From the NCBI RefSeq assembly GCF_024198175.1, contig NZ_JAJVKV010000001.1, forward strand, positions 1,674,001 to 1,738,000: DNA of 64,000 bases. The letters are read 5' to 3'. This document shows positions 40,332-48,056 of the stretch, in pieces. Source of the DNA: Pyxidicoccus xibeiensis. Its GTDB lineage: Bacteria > Myxococcota > Myxococcia > Myxococcales > Myxococcaceae. A program made the position numbers and the translations under genes. The notes below the pieces were generated by a model. That model saw nothing but the letters and a program-made list of their open reading frames with translations, did not search any database and was not told where the DNA came from. Position 1 is the first letter of the stretch, and every line of letters begins with the position of its first letter.

Positions 40332-41780
40332 ATGACGGACCCGACGCCTGCCCCGCCCACCTCGCCGTCCCAGGGCCAGACGCCTCCCCCGCAGCGAAAG
40401 AAGTGGCTGTGGGGCGTCGGCATCCTGGGGGTGTCGCTGCTGGTGGGAGGAGTCTTCTTCCAGCTCGGCCGCTCCGACGCACACTCGGACGAGGACGGCC
40501 ATGACCATGCGGCCCATGGCTCCAAGCCGGCGAAGTCCCCGGCCAACGCGGAGATGCTGCGCCACTCGGACCGGGCCGCGCGGGCGGCGGCCACCGGGGA
40601 CGTGGCGAAGGCGCGCGTGGAGCTGTTCGAGGCCTACAAGCTCTCACCGAGGTACGCGCCCTCCCTCCTCATCCAGGCGTGCCTGGCAATGGAGGAGGGG
40701 AACGACGGAGAGGCCGACAATGCGCTGGCGGCGCTGAAGACCATCGCCCCCCGTGCGCCGGAGCTGAAGCTGCTGGAGGGGCTGCGCGAGCGGCGTCGCG
40801 TCGCGGGCACCTCGTGGCAGCAGGCCTTTCGCGAGACGTGGGTGGCCCTGGGCCGGCCGGACTTCCAGAAGAGCAAGCTGCTGCCGGGCGGGACGCAGCT
40901 GCCGCCGGACCCGCAGGAGGCCGAGGCCCTCAAGGCGGCGTGGACGCGTGCCACCTCGGACGACGTGAAGCTGATGCTGGCGCTGGGCTCGCGGCGGCTG
41001 GACGCGGACATGGCGCAGTTCCTGCTGAAGCAGGTGCCCCGGCTGGAGGACCCGGCCCTCTACGTGGCGGTGATGGACGCGCTGCGGGGTGACGTGCTGC
41101 CGGAGGCCTCGCACGAGGAGGCCCGGACGGTGTTCCGCCAGAAGCTGGAGGCGCTGGCGGCGGCGCACCCCCAGTCGATGCAGCTCCAGCTGCTGCTGCT
41201 CATCGGTGACACGGAGCAGGGCTCACCGCTGAGCGCGAAGGAAATCGACGCGCTGGAGCAGGTGGCCGCGCTGCCGCTGTGGCGCGAGGGCACCTTCGCC
41301 GGCACCTACCAGGAGGCGCGGCGGCTCCTGAAGGAGGCCGGCGCTCCGGACACCGCGGCCATGGCGATGACGGTGGCGATGCGCAGCGTGGCGGACCGGG
41401 GGACGTGGGTGCTGCGCACGCGCGTGGTGGGCACGCGCGGCGTGATGCCTCCCGAGGGCGTCAAGCGGGTGGGCCGCATCGCCCGGGACATCGGCGCGCG
41501 GATGGCGGGGCAGCCCACGATGATGGAGCGGATGGCGGGACTGCAGCTGCAGCGCAGCGGCGCGCAGGACATGGGAGACGAGGCCGTGCGGGTGCTGACG
41601 CTCGCGCAGCTGGAGGCGCTGGAGGCGGCGGTGGCCAGCTTCCGGAAGACGGCGATGGAGCGGTGGCCGCTGCACGCGCTGACGGAGGAGCTGCTGGAGG
41701 CGAGCCTGCGCGACGAGCCGGCTTATCTGCTGTCCTTCAAGGCGGAGGACGCGGGGAAGACGGCGGGCGCGCAGCCGTAG
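40332..41780 (+). CDS. Membrane-anchored TPR-like protein
   Basis: A 482-aa protein. After a 22-residue Pro/Thr/Gln-rich cytoplasmic tail there is one membrane helix (LWGVGILGVSLLVGGVFFQL, about 25-44) and an His/Asp-rich turn (HSDEDGHDHAAHG), then a long helical region with TPR-like spacing (ARAAATGDVAKARVELFEAYKLSPRYAPSLLIQACLAMEEGNDGEADNALAALKTIAPRAPELKLLEGLRER). The start ATG 40332 has AGGAG 11 nt upstream. It may scaffold a periplasmic complex. Family not identified beyond TPR. A long hairpin follows the gene. Confidence 0.72.
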   Translation: MTDPTPAPPTSPSQGQTPPPQRKKWLWGVGILGVSLLVGGVFFQLGRSDAHSDEDGHDHAAHGSKPAKSPANAEMLRHSDRAARAAATGDVAKARVELFEAYKLSPRYAPSLLIQACLAMEEGNDGEADNALAALKTIAPRAPELKLLEGLRERRRVAGTSWQQAFRETWVALGRPDFQKSKLLPGGTQLPPDPQEAEALKAAWTRATSDDVKLMLALGSRRLDADMAQFLLKQVPRLEDPALYVAVMDALRGDVLPEASHEEARTVFRQKLEALAAAHPQSMQLQLLLLIGDTEQGSPLSAKEIDALEQVAALPLWREGTFAGTYQEARRLLKEAGAPDTAAMAMTVAMRSVADRGTWVLRTRVVGTRGVMPPEGVKRVGRIARDIGARMAGQPTMMERMAGLQLQRSGAQDMGDEAVRVLTLAQLEALEAAVASFRKTAMERWPLHALTEELLEASLRDEPAYLLSFKAEDAGKTAGAQP

Positions 41781-41805
41781 CCGGGTGGCGGGAGAAACGA
41801 GGTTA

Positions 41806-41843
41806 CTCGGGCCCCGGGATGTCTCTGCCCCCCGGGGCCCGAG
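41806..41843 (+). terminator. 13-bp hairpin after the TPR gene
   Basis: CTCGGGCCCCGGG (41806-41818) pairs with CCCGGGGCCCGAG (41831-41843) around 12 nt. It lies 26 bp after the stop, with no T-tract. Confidence 0.55.
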
Positions 41844-42121
41844 CGGGCCCCCCACGATGCAACGGAGCCGCCGCACGCCGGACCTCCAAGGTCGTCCGGG
41901 CAACCGCACTCCTTCCACGCGAGCGCCGGGACTTGGGGTTACGCCCGGGCGGCCTGCACGTGGGCACCGTGGAATACGTCCACAGCTTCCAACGCTTCGT
42001 GGGCCGAAGAATATCGACTGCGCGTGGCGTGTCCACCCGCAGGGTCAGTCCTCCGGGGGGTGTCGTGACAGGCTGGATGCTCTTGCATGACGCATAGCGG
42101 CTGCGGGTTCACCTGTGGTAT

Positions 42122-42137
42122 GGGCAGGCGTTTTGCA
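42122..42137 (+). promoter_or_regulatory. Possible sigma-54 (-24/-12) promoter
   Basis: GGGC-N7-TTGCA places the GG at -24 and GC at -12 with the invariant 12-bp spacing. Predicted start is near 42148, leaving a ~43-nt leader before the ATG at 42191. The first base of the -24 box and one further base differ from the TGGCAC consensus. Myxobacteria use sigma-54 widely with enhancer-binding proteins. Confidence 0.4.
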
Positions 42138-42190
42138 CGGCCCTCGGAAGAAGCAGTCTGGACGCCCCGGGTGCGCTACGCAGGGGGGTC

Positions 42191-43171
42191 ATGACTCGGA
42201 CCCTCGGTGCCAACGGGCCTGCCGTCTCCGCGCTGGGCCTGGGCCTCGCCGCGCTCGGCAGGCCGGGCTACATCACCCTCGGCCATGGCTCGGACCTGGG
42301 TGGGGACCGCTCCGAAGCCGCCCTGGAGCGTCGGGCCCATGCGGTGCTGGATGCCGCGTATGCGGCGGGAATCCACTACTTCGACGCGGCGCGCTCCTAT
42401 GGCCGCGCGGAGTCCTTCCTCGCCTCGTGGCTCGCCGCGCGTGGGCTCGGCCCGGGACAGGTCACCGTGGGCTCCAAGTGGGGCTACACGTACACCGCCG
42501 GCTGGCAGGTCCACGCCGAGCACCACGAGGTGAAGGACCACTCCCTCGCCACCTTCCAGCGCCAGCTCGAGGAGAGCCGCGCGCTGCTCGGGCCCCACCT
42601 GGCGCTGTATCAAGTCCACTCCGCCACCTTCGAGAGCGGCGTGCTGGAGGACGCGGCCGTCCTCTCCGCGCTGGCCCGGCTGCGGGAGCAGCGCGTCGTC
42701 GTGGGACTGTCGCTCAGCGGAGCCTCCCAGGCGGAGGTGCTGCGGCGCGCGCTGGAGGTGCGCGTGGACGGCGTCGCGCTGTTCTCCTGCGTGCAGGCCA
42801 CGTGGAACCTGCTGGAGCGCTCCGCCGGGCCCGCGCTCGAGGAGGCCCATGCCGCCGGCTGGGGCGTCATCGTCAAGGAGGCTGTCGCCAATGGCCGGCT
42901 CACCTCGCGCGACACGGGCCCGGAGCTGCGCCCCCTGCGCGAGCTGGCCGCAGAGCAGGGCGTGACACCCGACGCGCTCGCGCTGGCCGCGGTGCTCGCG
43001 CGGCCGTGGGCCTCCGTCGTGCTCAGCGGCGCATCCACCGTGGAGCAACTCCGCGACAACGTGGCCGCGCGCTCCGTGACGTGGAGCGCGCAGTTGGAGT
43101 CACGGCTTCACGGCCTGGTGGAGGAGCCCCGCGCGTACTGGGCGAAGCGCTCCTCCCTGCCGTGGAACTGA
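42191..43171 (+). CDS. Aldo/keto reductase 1
   Basis: A 326-aa NAD(P)H-dependent oxidoreductase. The catalytic tetrad can be placed: Asp65 and Tyr70 (GIHYFDAARSYGRAE), Lys96 (TVGSKWGY) and His143 (LYQVHSAT). The C-terminal VVLSGASTVEQLRDN segment is the NADP-binding phosphate site. MTRTLGANGPAVSALGLG is the normal AKR start. The substrate is not predictable. A sigma-54-like promoter 45-70 bp upstream may drive it. Convergent with the two-domain lipoprotein (10 bp between stops). Confidence 0.9.
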   Translation: MTRTLGANGPAVSALGLGLAALGRPGYITLGHGSDLGGDRSEAALERRAHAVLDAAYAAGIHYFDAARSYGRAESFLASWLAARGLGPGQVTVGSKWGYTYTAGWQVHAEHHEVKDHSLATFQRQLEESRALLGPHLALYQVHSATFESGVLEDAAVLSALARLREQRVVVGLSLSGASQAEVLRRALEVRVDGVALFSCVQATWNLLERSAGPALEEAHAAGWGVIVKEAVANGRLTSRDTGPELRPLRELAAEQGVTPDALALAAVLARPWASVVLSGASTVEQLRDNVAARSVTWSAQLESRLHGLVEEPRAYWAKRSSLPWN

Positions 43172-43181
43172 GTGCTTCGCT

Positions 43182-44309
43182 TCACGGCGTCTGGTGGACG
43201 CTCGCGAAGTCCACGTCGAAGTCCGCGCCCGTCAGCGACGTGGCGTAGAGGATGAGCTCGTTGGCCGGCGACACGCCGTTGGGCGCCTTCAGCCACTCCC
43301 ACTGGTTCAGCGTGGTGCTCTCCGTGTCGATGCCCGTGTTGCCGCCGTTGCCCGTGCCCAGGCCCACCTTGCCGCTGCGCACGAAGACCCACGCGCCCGA
43401 CACGGTGTGGTCCGGCCCGTCCAAATCACACACGTCGTCGGACGAGAAGACCTGCACCAGGCCGTTGCGCTCGCCATTGGTGACGACGCGCATCATCCGC
43501 CCGCCCGCCACCCGTGTGGAGAGCTTCACCTCGGTGTAGAAGCGCGCCGGCGCGGTGTTCGCGAACAGCGTCCAGCTCGCCGCCGCCGAGGTGCCCGCGC
43601 CGCCCGGCACCTGCACGAGGGTCGACACCGAGGCGCTGTTCCCGCTCAGCACGTTGAACTCCTGGTTCTTCAGGAGGTTGGGCGCCTCCACCACGCTGGC
43701 GAAGTCGACGAAGAACTCCGCGCCGCCCGCGTCCGCCGCGTAGATGATGAACTCGTTGGCCGGCGACACGCCGTTGGACGCGGTGAGGTACTCCCACTGG
43801 CCCGTCGTCTGGCTGAGGGTGTCCAGGCCCGTGTTGCCACCGTTGCCGGTGCCAATGCCCACCTTGCCGCGCAGCACGAACACCCACGCGCCCGCGATGA
43901 CCTTCTGCGGCCCGATGTTGAAGGGCTTGAACACCTGCACCAGGCCGTTGCCCGCGCCCAGCGTGTTCACCTGAATCATGTTGGAGCTGCCCGCGTTGGG
44001 CCGCGCCGACGGCAGCACGCGCGAGTAGATGTAGCCGGCGGTGTTGGTGAACATCGTCCAGTCCGCGGCGGCGGACCACCCCGCGCCTCCCGGCACCTGG
44101 GTGATGGTGGTGACGGGGTTGCCGTTGGGGTTGGCGGTGTCGAAGCTCGGGTTGGACAGCAGGTTCTGCTTGCGGACGGGGATGCAGAGGTCCTGCTCGG
44201 CGGAGGCCAGCGCGGAGGCTTCCTGGGGGACGGACGTCATGTCCTCCGGGACGGGGCCACAGGCGGACGAGAACAGCAGGGCGGCGGACAGCAGGGCACG
44301 ACGGTTCAT
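43182..44309 (-). CDS. Lipoprotein with two tandem jelly-roll (CBM-like) domains
   Basis: A 375-aa exported protein with lipobox (FSSAC, Cys17). Two homologous ~155-residue domains: NLLSNPSFDTANPNGN...QVPGGAGWSAAADWTMFTN...NGLVQVFKPFNIGPQKVIAGAWVFV...GNGGNTGLDTLSQTTGQWEYL...FFVDFASVVEAP (about 49-210) and NLLKNQEFNVLSG...TLVQVPGGAGTSAAASWTLFANT...NGLVQVFSSDD...VSGAWVFVRSGKVGLGTGNGGNTGID...FDVDFASVHQTP (about 212-372). The fold resembles carbohydrate-binding or discoidin-type beta-sandwiches. No catalytic residues. GAGGAA about 7 nt upstream of the ATG. The internal duplication is about 50% identical by eye. Confidence 0.8.
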   Translation of the reverse strand: MNRRALLSAALLFSSACGPVPEDMTSVPQEASALASAEQDLCIPVRKQNLLSNPSFDTANPNGNPVTTITQVPGGAGWSAAADWTMFTNTAGYIYSRVLPSARPNAGSSNMIQVNTLGAGNGLVQVFKPFNIGPQKVIAGAWVFVLRGKVGIGTGNGGNTGLDTLSQTTGQWEYLTASNGVSPANEFIIYAADAGGAEFFVDFASVVEAPNLLKNQEFNVLSGNSASVSTLVQVPGGAGTSAAASWTLFANTAPARFYTEVKLSTRVAGGRMMRVVTNGERNGLVQVFSSDDVCDLDGPDHTVSGAWVFVRSGKVGLGTGNGGNTGIDTESTTLNQWEWLKAPNGVSPANELILYATSLTGADFDVDFASVHQTP

Positions 44310-44393
44310 GATTTCGTTCCTCGGGTTCGGTGGTGAAGCGATGCCCCTGGAACGCGACGTGCCCTGAATCTTCCCGGCCCTGCTGTGCCGTGC

Positions 44394-45413
44394 CTATTTC
44401 GGCGTGGGCACGCGACCGTCGGCCTGCCGCTCGAGCATCCAACCCGGGTACTCGGCCGGGAGCTTCGAGGCGGCGTCCAGCTTCGCGAGCTGCTCGGGCG
44501 TCAGCTTGAGCGTGGTGCAGGCCAGGTTGTCCTCCAGCTGCTGCTCCGTCTTCGCGCCGATGATGAGCGTCGTCACATGCGGCTGGTGCAGCAGCCACGC
44601 GAGCGCCACGCGCGCCACGGAGACGCCGTGCTCCTTCGCCACGCCGTCCATGACGTCGATGACGTCATAGGCGCGCTCCTTGTTGACGGGTGGGAAGTCG
44701 AACTCGGCGCGGCGGGCGCCCTCGGGCCCCTTCGCGTCGCGGCGGTACTTGCCGCTCAGGAAGCCACCGGCCAGCGGGCTCCACACCATGAGGCCCAGCT
44801 GCTGGTCCTTCATCAGCGGCACCAGCTCGCGCTCCAAATCCCGTCCGGCAATCGTGTAGTAGGCCTGCAGGGACTCGAAGCGGGCCAGGCCCTTGTGCTC
44901 GCTGATGCCCAGCGACTTCATGAGCTGCCACGCGGCCAGGTTGGACGCGCCCAGGTAGCGCACCTTGCCCTGGTGGACGAGGTCATCGAGCGCGCGCAGC
45001 GTCTCGTCCAGCGGCGTCACGGGGTCGTAGCCGTGAATCTGGTACAGGTCGATGTAGTCGGTGCCCAGCCGCTTCAGGCTCGCGTGTACCGAGTCCATGA
45101 TGTGGCCACGCGACAGGCCCACGTCATTGACGCCCGGGCCCATGCGGCCGCGGACCTTGGTGGCGAGGATGACGTTGGAGCGCTTCGCGCCCAGGGCCTT
45201 GCCGAGCAGCTGCTCGGAGGCACCGTTGGAGTAGACGTTGGCGGTGTCGAAGAAGTTGATGCCCGCGTCGAGGGAGCGACCCACGAGCCGGTCCGCCTCC
45301 GCCTGGCCCTGCGTACCGACCACCTTCCAGAAACCCTCGCCGCCGAACGTCATGGCGCCGAAGCACAGCTCCGAGACATACAGGCCAGTGCGACCCAGCT
45401 GCCGGTAGTTCAT
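44394..45413 (-). CDS. Aldo/keto reductase 2
   Basis: A 339-aa oxidoreductase of the AKR superfamily, closest in pattern to the YajO/YghZ or Kv-beta-like group: MNYRQLGRTGLYVSELCFGAMTFGG. Catalytic Asp56 and Tyr61 (FFDTANVYSNGASEQLLG), Lys86 (ILATKVRG) and His127 (DLYQIHGYD). The cofactor end has TLIIGAKTEQQLEDNLAC. GAGGTGGG lies about 10 nt upstream of the ATG. Sequence is more typical of group AKR13/14 enzymes than the copy at 42191; the two are not close duplicates. Confidence 0.9.
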   Translation of the reverse strand: MNYRQLGRTGLYVSELCFGAMTFGGEGFWKVVGTQGQAEADRLVGRSLDAGINFFDTANVYSNGASEQLLGKALGAKRSNVILATKVRGRMGPGVNDVGLSRGHIMDSVHASLKRLGTDYIDLYQIHGYDPVTPLDETLRALDDLVHQGKVRYLGASNLAAWQLMKSLGISEHKGLARFESLQAYYTIAGRDLERELVPLMKDQQLGLMVWSPLAGGFLSGKYRRDAKGPEGARRAEFDFPPVNKERAYDVIDVMDGVAKEHGVSVARVALAWLLHQPHVTTLIIGAKTEQQLEDNLACTTLKLTPEQLAKLDAASKLPAEYPGWMLERQADGRVPTPK

Positions 45414-45498
45414 GCGCGTCCCACCTCGTGTGTCCTGCCTGGGAAATCAGGGTGGGAGCTGTAACGGGTTCCGATGGACGGCGCAGTGCTACCGGTGC

Positions 45499-46266
45499 AT
45501 GAGGGAGGCCGTGCGTTTCGTGGGCTGGGACTTGACGGACCCGTACTCGCGGCAGTGTCGCGCGGTCGACGTGGCGCAGGTGGATGCGCGCGGACGGGTG
45601 CGCTTCTCGGAGCTGCGGTGGCCGGCGCCGTCACGGGACGGTGGCTTCGACCCGGGCGTGCTGGCGGCGGCGTTTCCCGTGGGCACCCAGGACGTGCTCG
45701 TCGTGGATGGGCCTCACGCGCTGGCCCGGACGGGTGCGACGGTGCGCGAGTCGGAGCGGCTGCTGCGGGCACCCGGGAGGACACCGGACGTACTGCCGGT
45801 ACCGGGCCCTCCCTTCGCCGGCTTCGTGAGGGGCAGCGTGCTGCTGTTCGCGGCGCTGCGGGCCCGGGGTGGACTGCCCCTGCTGGACGTGGACGCGGCG
45901 GCGCTCGGCGAGGCCCGCCTCTTCGAGGCCTTTCCGGGCGCGACGTGGCGCGCGCTGGCTGTGGAGAAGTTGGGGGCAAAAGCCTCACGTGAGGGACGCG
46001 AGCAGCGGCGCGCGGTGCTGGAGGCTGAGGGGCTGCGCTTCGCAGAGGGAGAGCTGCCCACGCATGACCAGCTCGACGCGGCGCTGTGCGCGTGGCTCGG
46101 GTGGCTCACGAGGAAGGCCCCGGAGCGCGTGGCCGCCGTGGGGGCGGCGCCGCTCACGGTGGATGCGTCGGGCTGGCTGCGTGAGGGGCGCATCCTGGAC
46201 CTGCGCTCTACCCAAGAGCAGGTAGCACGACCCCGGCGAATGCTGAGCGAACTGCTGGTACTTTGA
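45499..46266 (+). CDS. DUF429 protein (predicted RNase H-fold nuclease)
   Basis: A 255-aa protein. AVRFVGWDLTDPYSRQCRAVDVAQVD (first strand with Asp) and VLVVDGPHALARTGATVRESERLL (second acidic strand) are the DUF429 pattern; ELPTHDQLDAALCAWLGWLTRKAP gives the third acidic helix. This family is predicted to adopt an RNase H-like fold. The ATG at 45499 has no clear ribosome site; a GTG at 45511 with GGAGG two nt upstream is an alternative. It starts a co-oriented run with the membrane protein at 46271 only 4 bp downstream. Confidence 0.8.
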   Translation: MREAVRFVGWDLTDPYSRQCRAVDVAQVDARGRVRFSELRWPAPSRDGGFDPGVLAAAFPVGTQDVLVVDGPHALARTGATVRESERLLRAPGRTPDVLPVPGPPFAGFVRGSVLLFAALRARGGLPLLDVDAAALGEARLFEAFPGATWRALAVEKLGAKASREGREQRRAVLEAEGLRFAEGELPTHDQLDAALCAWLGWLTRKAPERVAAVGAAPLTVDASGWLREGRILDLRSTQEQVARPRRMLSELLVL

Positions 46267-46270
46267 TGGC

Positions 46271-46675
46271 ATGAACCAGCCCTCGATGCGCGGGGCCGTC
46301 TGCGCCGCCACATTCCTCGCGCCGCTGGCCGCCGGCGCAGAGGTCATGGACAAGGAGACGCCACCCTGGGAGCCGCTCCCCATGCTGGGGACGCTTGGTG
46401 TGGTCGCACTGTGCTTCTTCCTTGGGCGCAGTCCCCGGCGTATCTGGCTCCTGCCCGCGTTGCTCGTCGCAGCGTTCTGGGCCTTCGTGCGCTTCAACGA
46501 CGACTTCTACTCCTCCGACGTGGGCCCAGCCATCCGCACGGAGTTGCCGGAGGCCGCCGTGGCTGCCTACGAGTGGCTCCTGCCCGTCCAGGCGCTGCTT
46601 CCAACTGCGGCCATCCTTCTGGGACTCGCTCGACGCCGTGCAGGGCTGCGTGGTGCCCGGCAGGCAAGCGCCTAG
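46271..46675 (+). CDS. Small multi-pass membrane protein
   Basis: A 134-aa protein. Hydrophobic segments at about residues 9-23 (possibly a cleaved signal), 38-51 (LGTLGVVALCFFLG), 57-73 (IWLLPALLVAAFWAFVRF) and 104-118 (VQALLPTAAILLGL). No recognised family. It begins 4 bp after the DUF429 stop, so the two are probably co-translated. Confidence 0.6.
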   Translation: MNQPSMRGAVCAATFLAPLAAGAEVMDKETPPWEPLPMLGTLGVVALCFFLGRSPRRIWLLPALLVAAFWAFVRFNDDFYSSDVGPAIRTELPEAAVAAYEWLLPVQALLPTAAILLGLARRRAGLRGARQASA

Positions 46676-46764
46676 ACCTGGCTCGCGAGCAGCACGCAAC
46701 AGCCCAACTGCAGGAACGCGAAGGCTGCGCTGGAGAAGACGCTGGTGGCGTGCCGCTGTTGTCA

Positions 46765-46789
46765 GCACTGTCCACGGCGTTGACAGTGC
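46765..46789 (+). promoter_or_regulatory. 8-bp palindrome containing a TTGACA box
   Basis: GCACTGTC (46765-46772) and GACAGTGC (46782-46789) form an inverted repeat with a 9-nt spacer; TTGACA at 46780-46785 lies in its right half, 90 bp upstream of the SRPBCC gene. There is no matching -10 box. It may be a repressor site over a promoter, but the evidence is slight. Confidence 0.35.
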
Positions 46790-46874
46790 CGGGCCCGGGG
46801 GCAGGGGTCCTCCTGGGATTCCGCACGGTTGAGGCCCCGAGGGCACTGGCCGCCCCGTTGCACAGGGGAAGGGC

Positions 46875-48056
46875 ATGACCGCCGCCTTCTTCCTGCTCCT
46901 CGCCATCGGCCTGCTGGGCGCCTTCGACGTGCTGTACTTCCACATCTGGCGCGGCCGGCTCCAGGAGCGCGCCGAGTGCCAGCGCGAGGTGCTCTGGCAC
47001 ACCGTGCGTCACCTCATCTACGGACTCCAGTTCCTGTGGGTGCCGCACCTGCGCTTCCACGGCGTGGCCCTGGGACTGCTCGCCGTGCTCTACGCGGCGG
47101 ATGTCTTCGTCGCCTGGGCCGACGTCTGGGAGGAGCGGGACAGCCGTGCTCCCCAGGGGGGACTGCCGCGCGGTGAGTACTTCATGCACGTGGTGCTCAG
47201 CGTGCTCGTCGGGCTGTACCTCATGTCCATCTTCCACGCCGTGTGGCCGGACCGGCTCCTGCCCACGGGCATCCGCGTGGACCCTCCCGCTGTCCCCGCC
47301 GCGCTCCGCACGCTGATGACCTTGATGGGCATGGTGGCGCTCGCGTCCTTTGCCAGGGACCTGGTGCGGTGGTTCGCCTTCCGCCGCGTCCCCTCGGCCG
47401 GGCTTCCGAAGCAGCCTCCGCCCCGCCGTATCGTCGTGGAGGCCCTCATCCCCGCCCCCATCGAGCGCGTCTGGGAGCGCACGCAGGACCCCGACCTGCA
47501 CACCGCCTGGGACGTGCGCTTCACCTCCATCCGCTACCTGCCCGAGCAGGATGCTCGCGGCTTCCACCTCATGGACTACCGCACGCACCTGGGGTTCGGA
47601 GTCGAAGTCAGGGGCTGGGGCCGCTACCTCGCGAACACGCCCCTGGTGCGCTCCACCTTCGAGTTCGGCTCGGATGACGTGCGCAGCCTCATCCTCGAGG
47701 GCCGCGGCGTCTGGCTCTACGAGCGCCGACTGGAGGGCACCTTCTTCAAGACGGTCTTCGACTACCAGACGCGGCATGGAGTGGTGGGCGAGCTGCTCGA
47801 CGCGGTGCTGTTCCGCCCCGTCATGCGGCTGGGCACCGAGTGGGGTTTCGAGACGCTGCGCCGCTGGTGCGCGGGGGAGGAGGGCGCTCCGGCGCGGGGC
47901 CGCTCGCGGTGGCGCTTCGCCCTGTTCTTCCTCGCGCGAGTGCTGGGCAGGGCGCCGGCTCCGGGCTCGGCGCGGAGCTGGCTCGGGTCCGGAAATGAGC
48001 GCCGTGAGCAGGGCGCGGCGTCCTCCTGTGGAGAACTTGTGGAGGTGTCGCCATGA
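46875..48056 (+). CDS. Membrane protein with C-terminal SRPBCC (START-like) domain
   Basis: A 393-aa protein. The first ~165 residues carry about five hydrophobic segments (AAFFLLLAIGLLGAFDVLYF, HGVALGLLAVLYAADVFVAW, MHVVLSVLVGLYLMSIF, LMTLMGMVALASF). The following RRIVVEALIPAPIERVWERTQDPDLHTAWDVRFTSIRYL is a clear polyketide-cyclase/SRPBCC start, and GRGVWLYERRLEGTFFKTVFDYQTRHGVVGELLDAVLFRPVMRLGTEWGFETLRRWCAG closes it. Such domains hold hydrophobic ligands. GGGAAGGG precedes the ATG. Its stop overlaps the start of the DUF4166 gene by ATGA. Confidence 0.82.
   Translation: MTAAFFLLLAIGLLGAFDVLYFHIWRGRLQERAECQREVLWHTVRHLIYGLQFLWVPHLRFHGVALGLLAVLYAADVFVAWADVWEERDSRAPQGGLPRGEYFMHVVLSVLVGLYLMSIFHAVWPDRLLPTGIRVDPPAVPAALRTLMTLMGMVALASFARDLVRWFAFRRVPSAGLPKQPPPRRIVVEALIPAPIERVWERTQDPDLHTAWDVRFTSIRYLPEQDARGFHLMDYRTHLGFGVEVRGWGRYLANTPLVRSTFEFGSDDVRSLILEGRGVWLYERRLEGTFFKTVFDYQTRHGVVGELLDAVLFRPVMRLGTEWGFETLRRWCAGEEGAPARGRSRWRFALFFLARVLGRAPAPGSARSWLGSGNERREQGAASSCGELVEVSP
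48025..48047 (+). repeat. Left copy of a 23-bp perfect inverted repeat
   Basis: Starts CCTGTGGAGAACTTG and ends GGAGGTG. It is exactly the reverse complement of 49542-49564 (23 of 23 bases). Inside it TGTGGAG occurs twice at 48027 and 48038, an 11-bp period with 4-bp spacing, like sites for OmpR/PhoB-type response regulators. It lies at the 3' end of the SRPBCC gene and contributes the GGAGG ribosome site of the DUF4166 gene. Confidence 0.9.

Larger units (their letters stand above)
41781..42190. other. Intergenic region (410 bp)
   Basis: After the terminator hairpin (41806-41843) and about 270 bp without evident structure, it ends with a possible sigma-54 promoter (42122-42137) upstream of the aldo/keto reductase. 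Confidence 0.5.

Noticed and set aside
46847..46862. TGGC-N7-TTGCA sigma-54-like word before the SRPBCC gene
   Set aside because: The predicted start would be about 3 nt before the ATG, removing the visible ribosome site; three of the -24 bases also differ.
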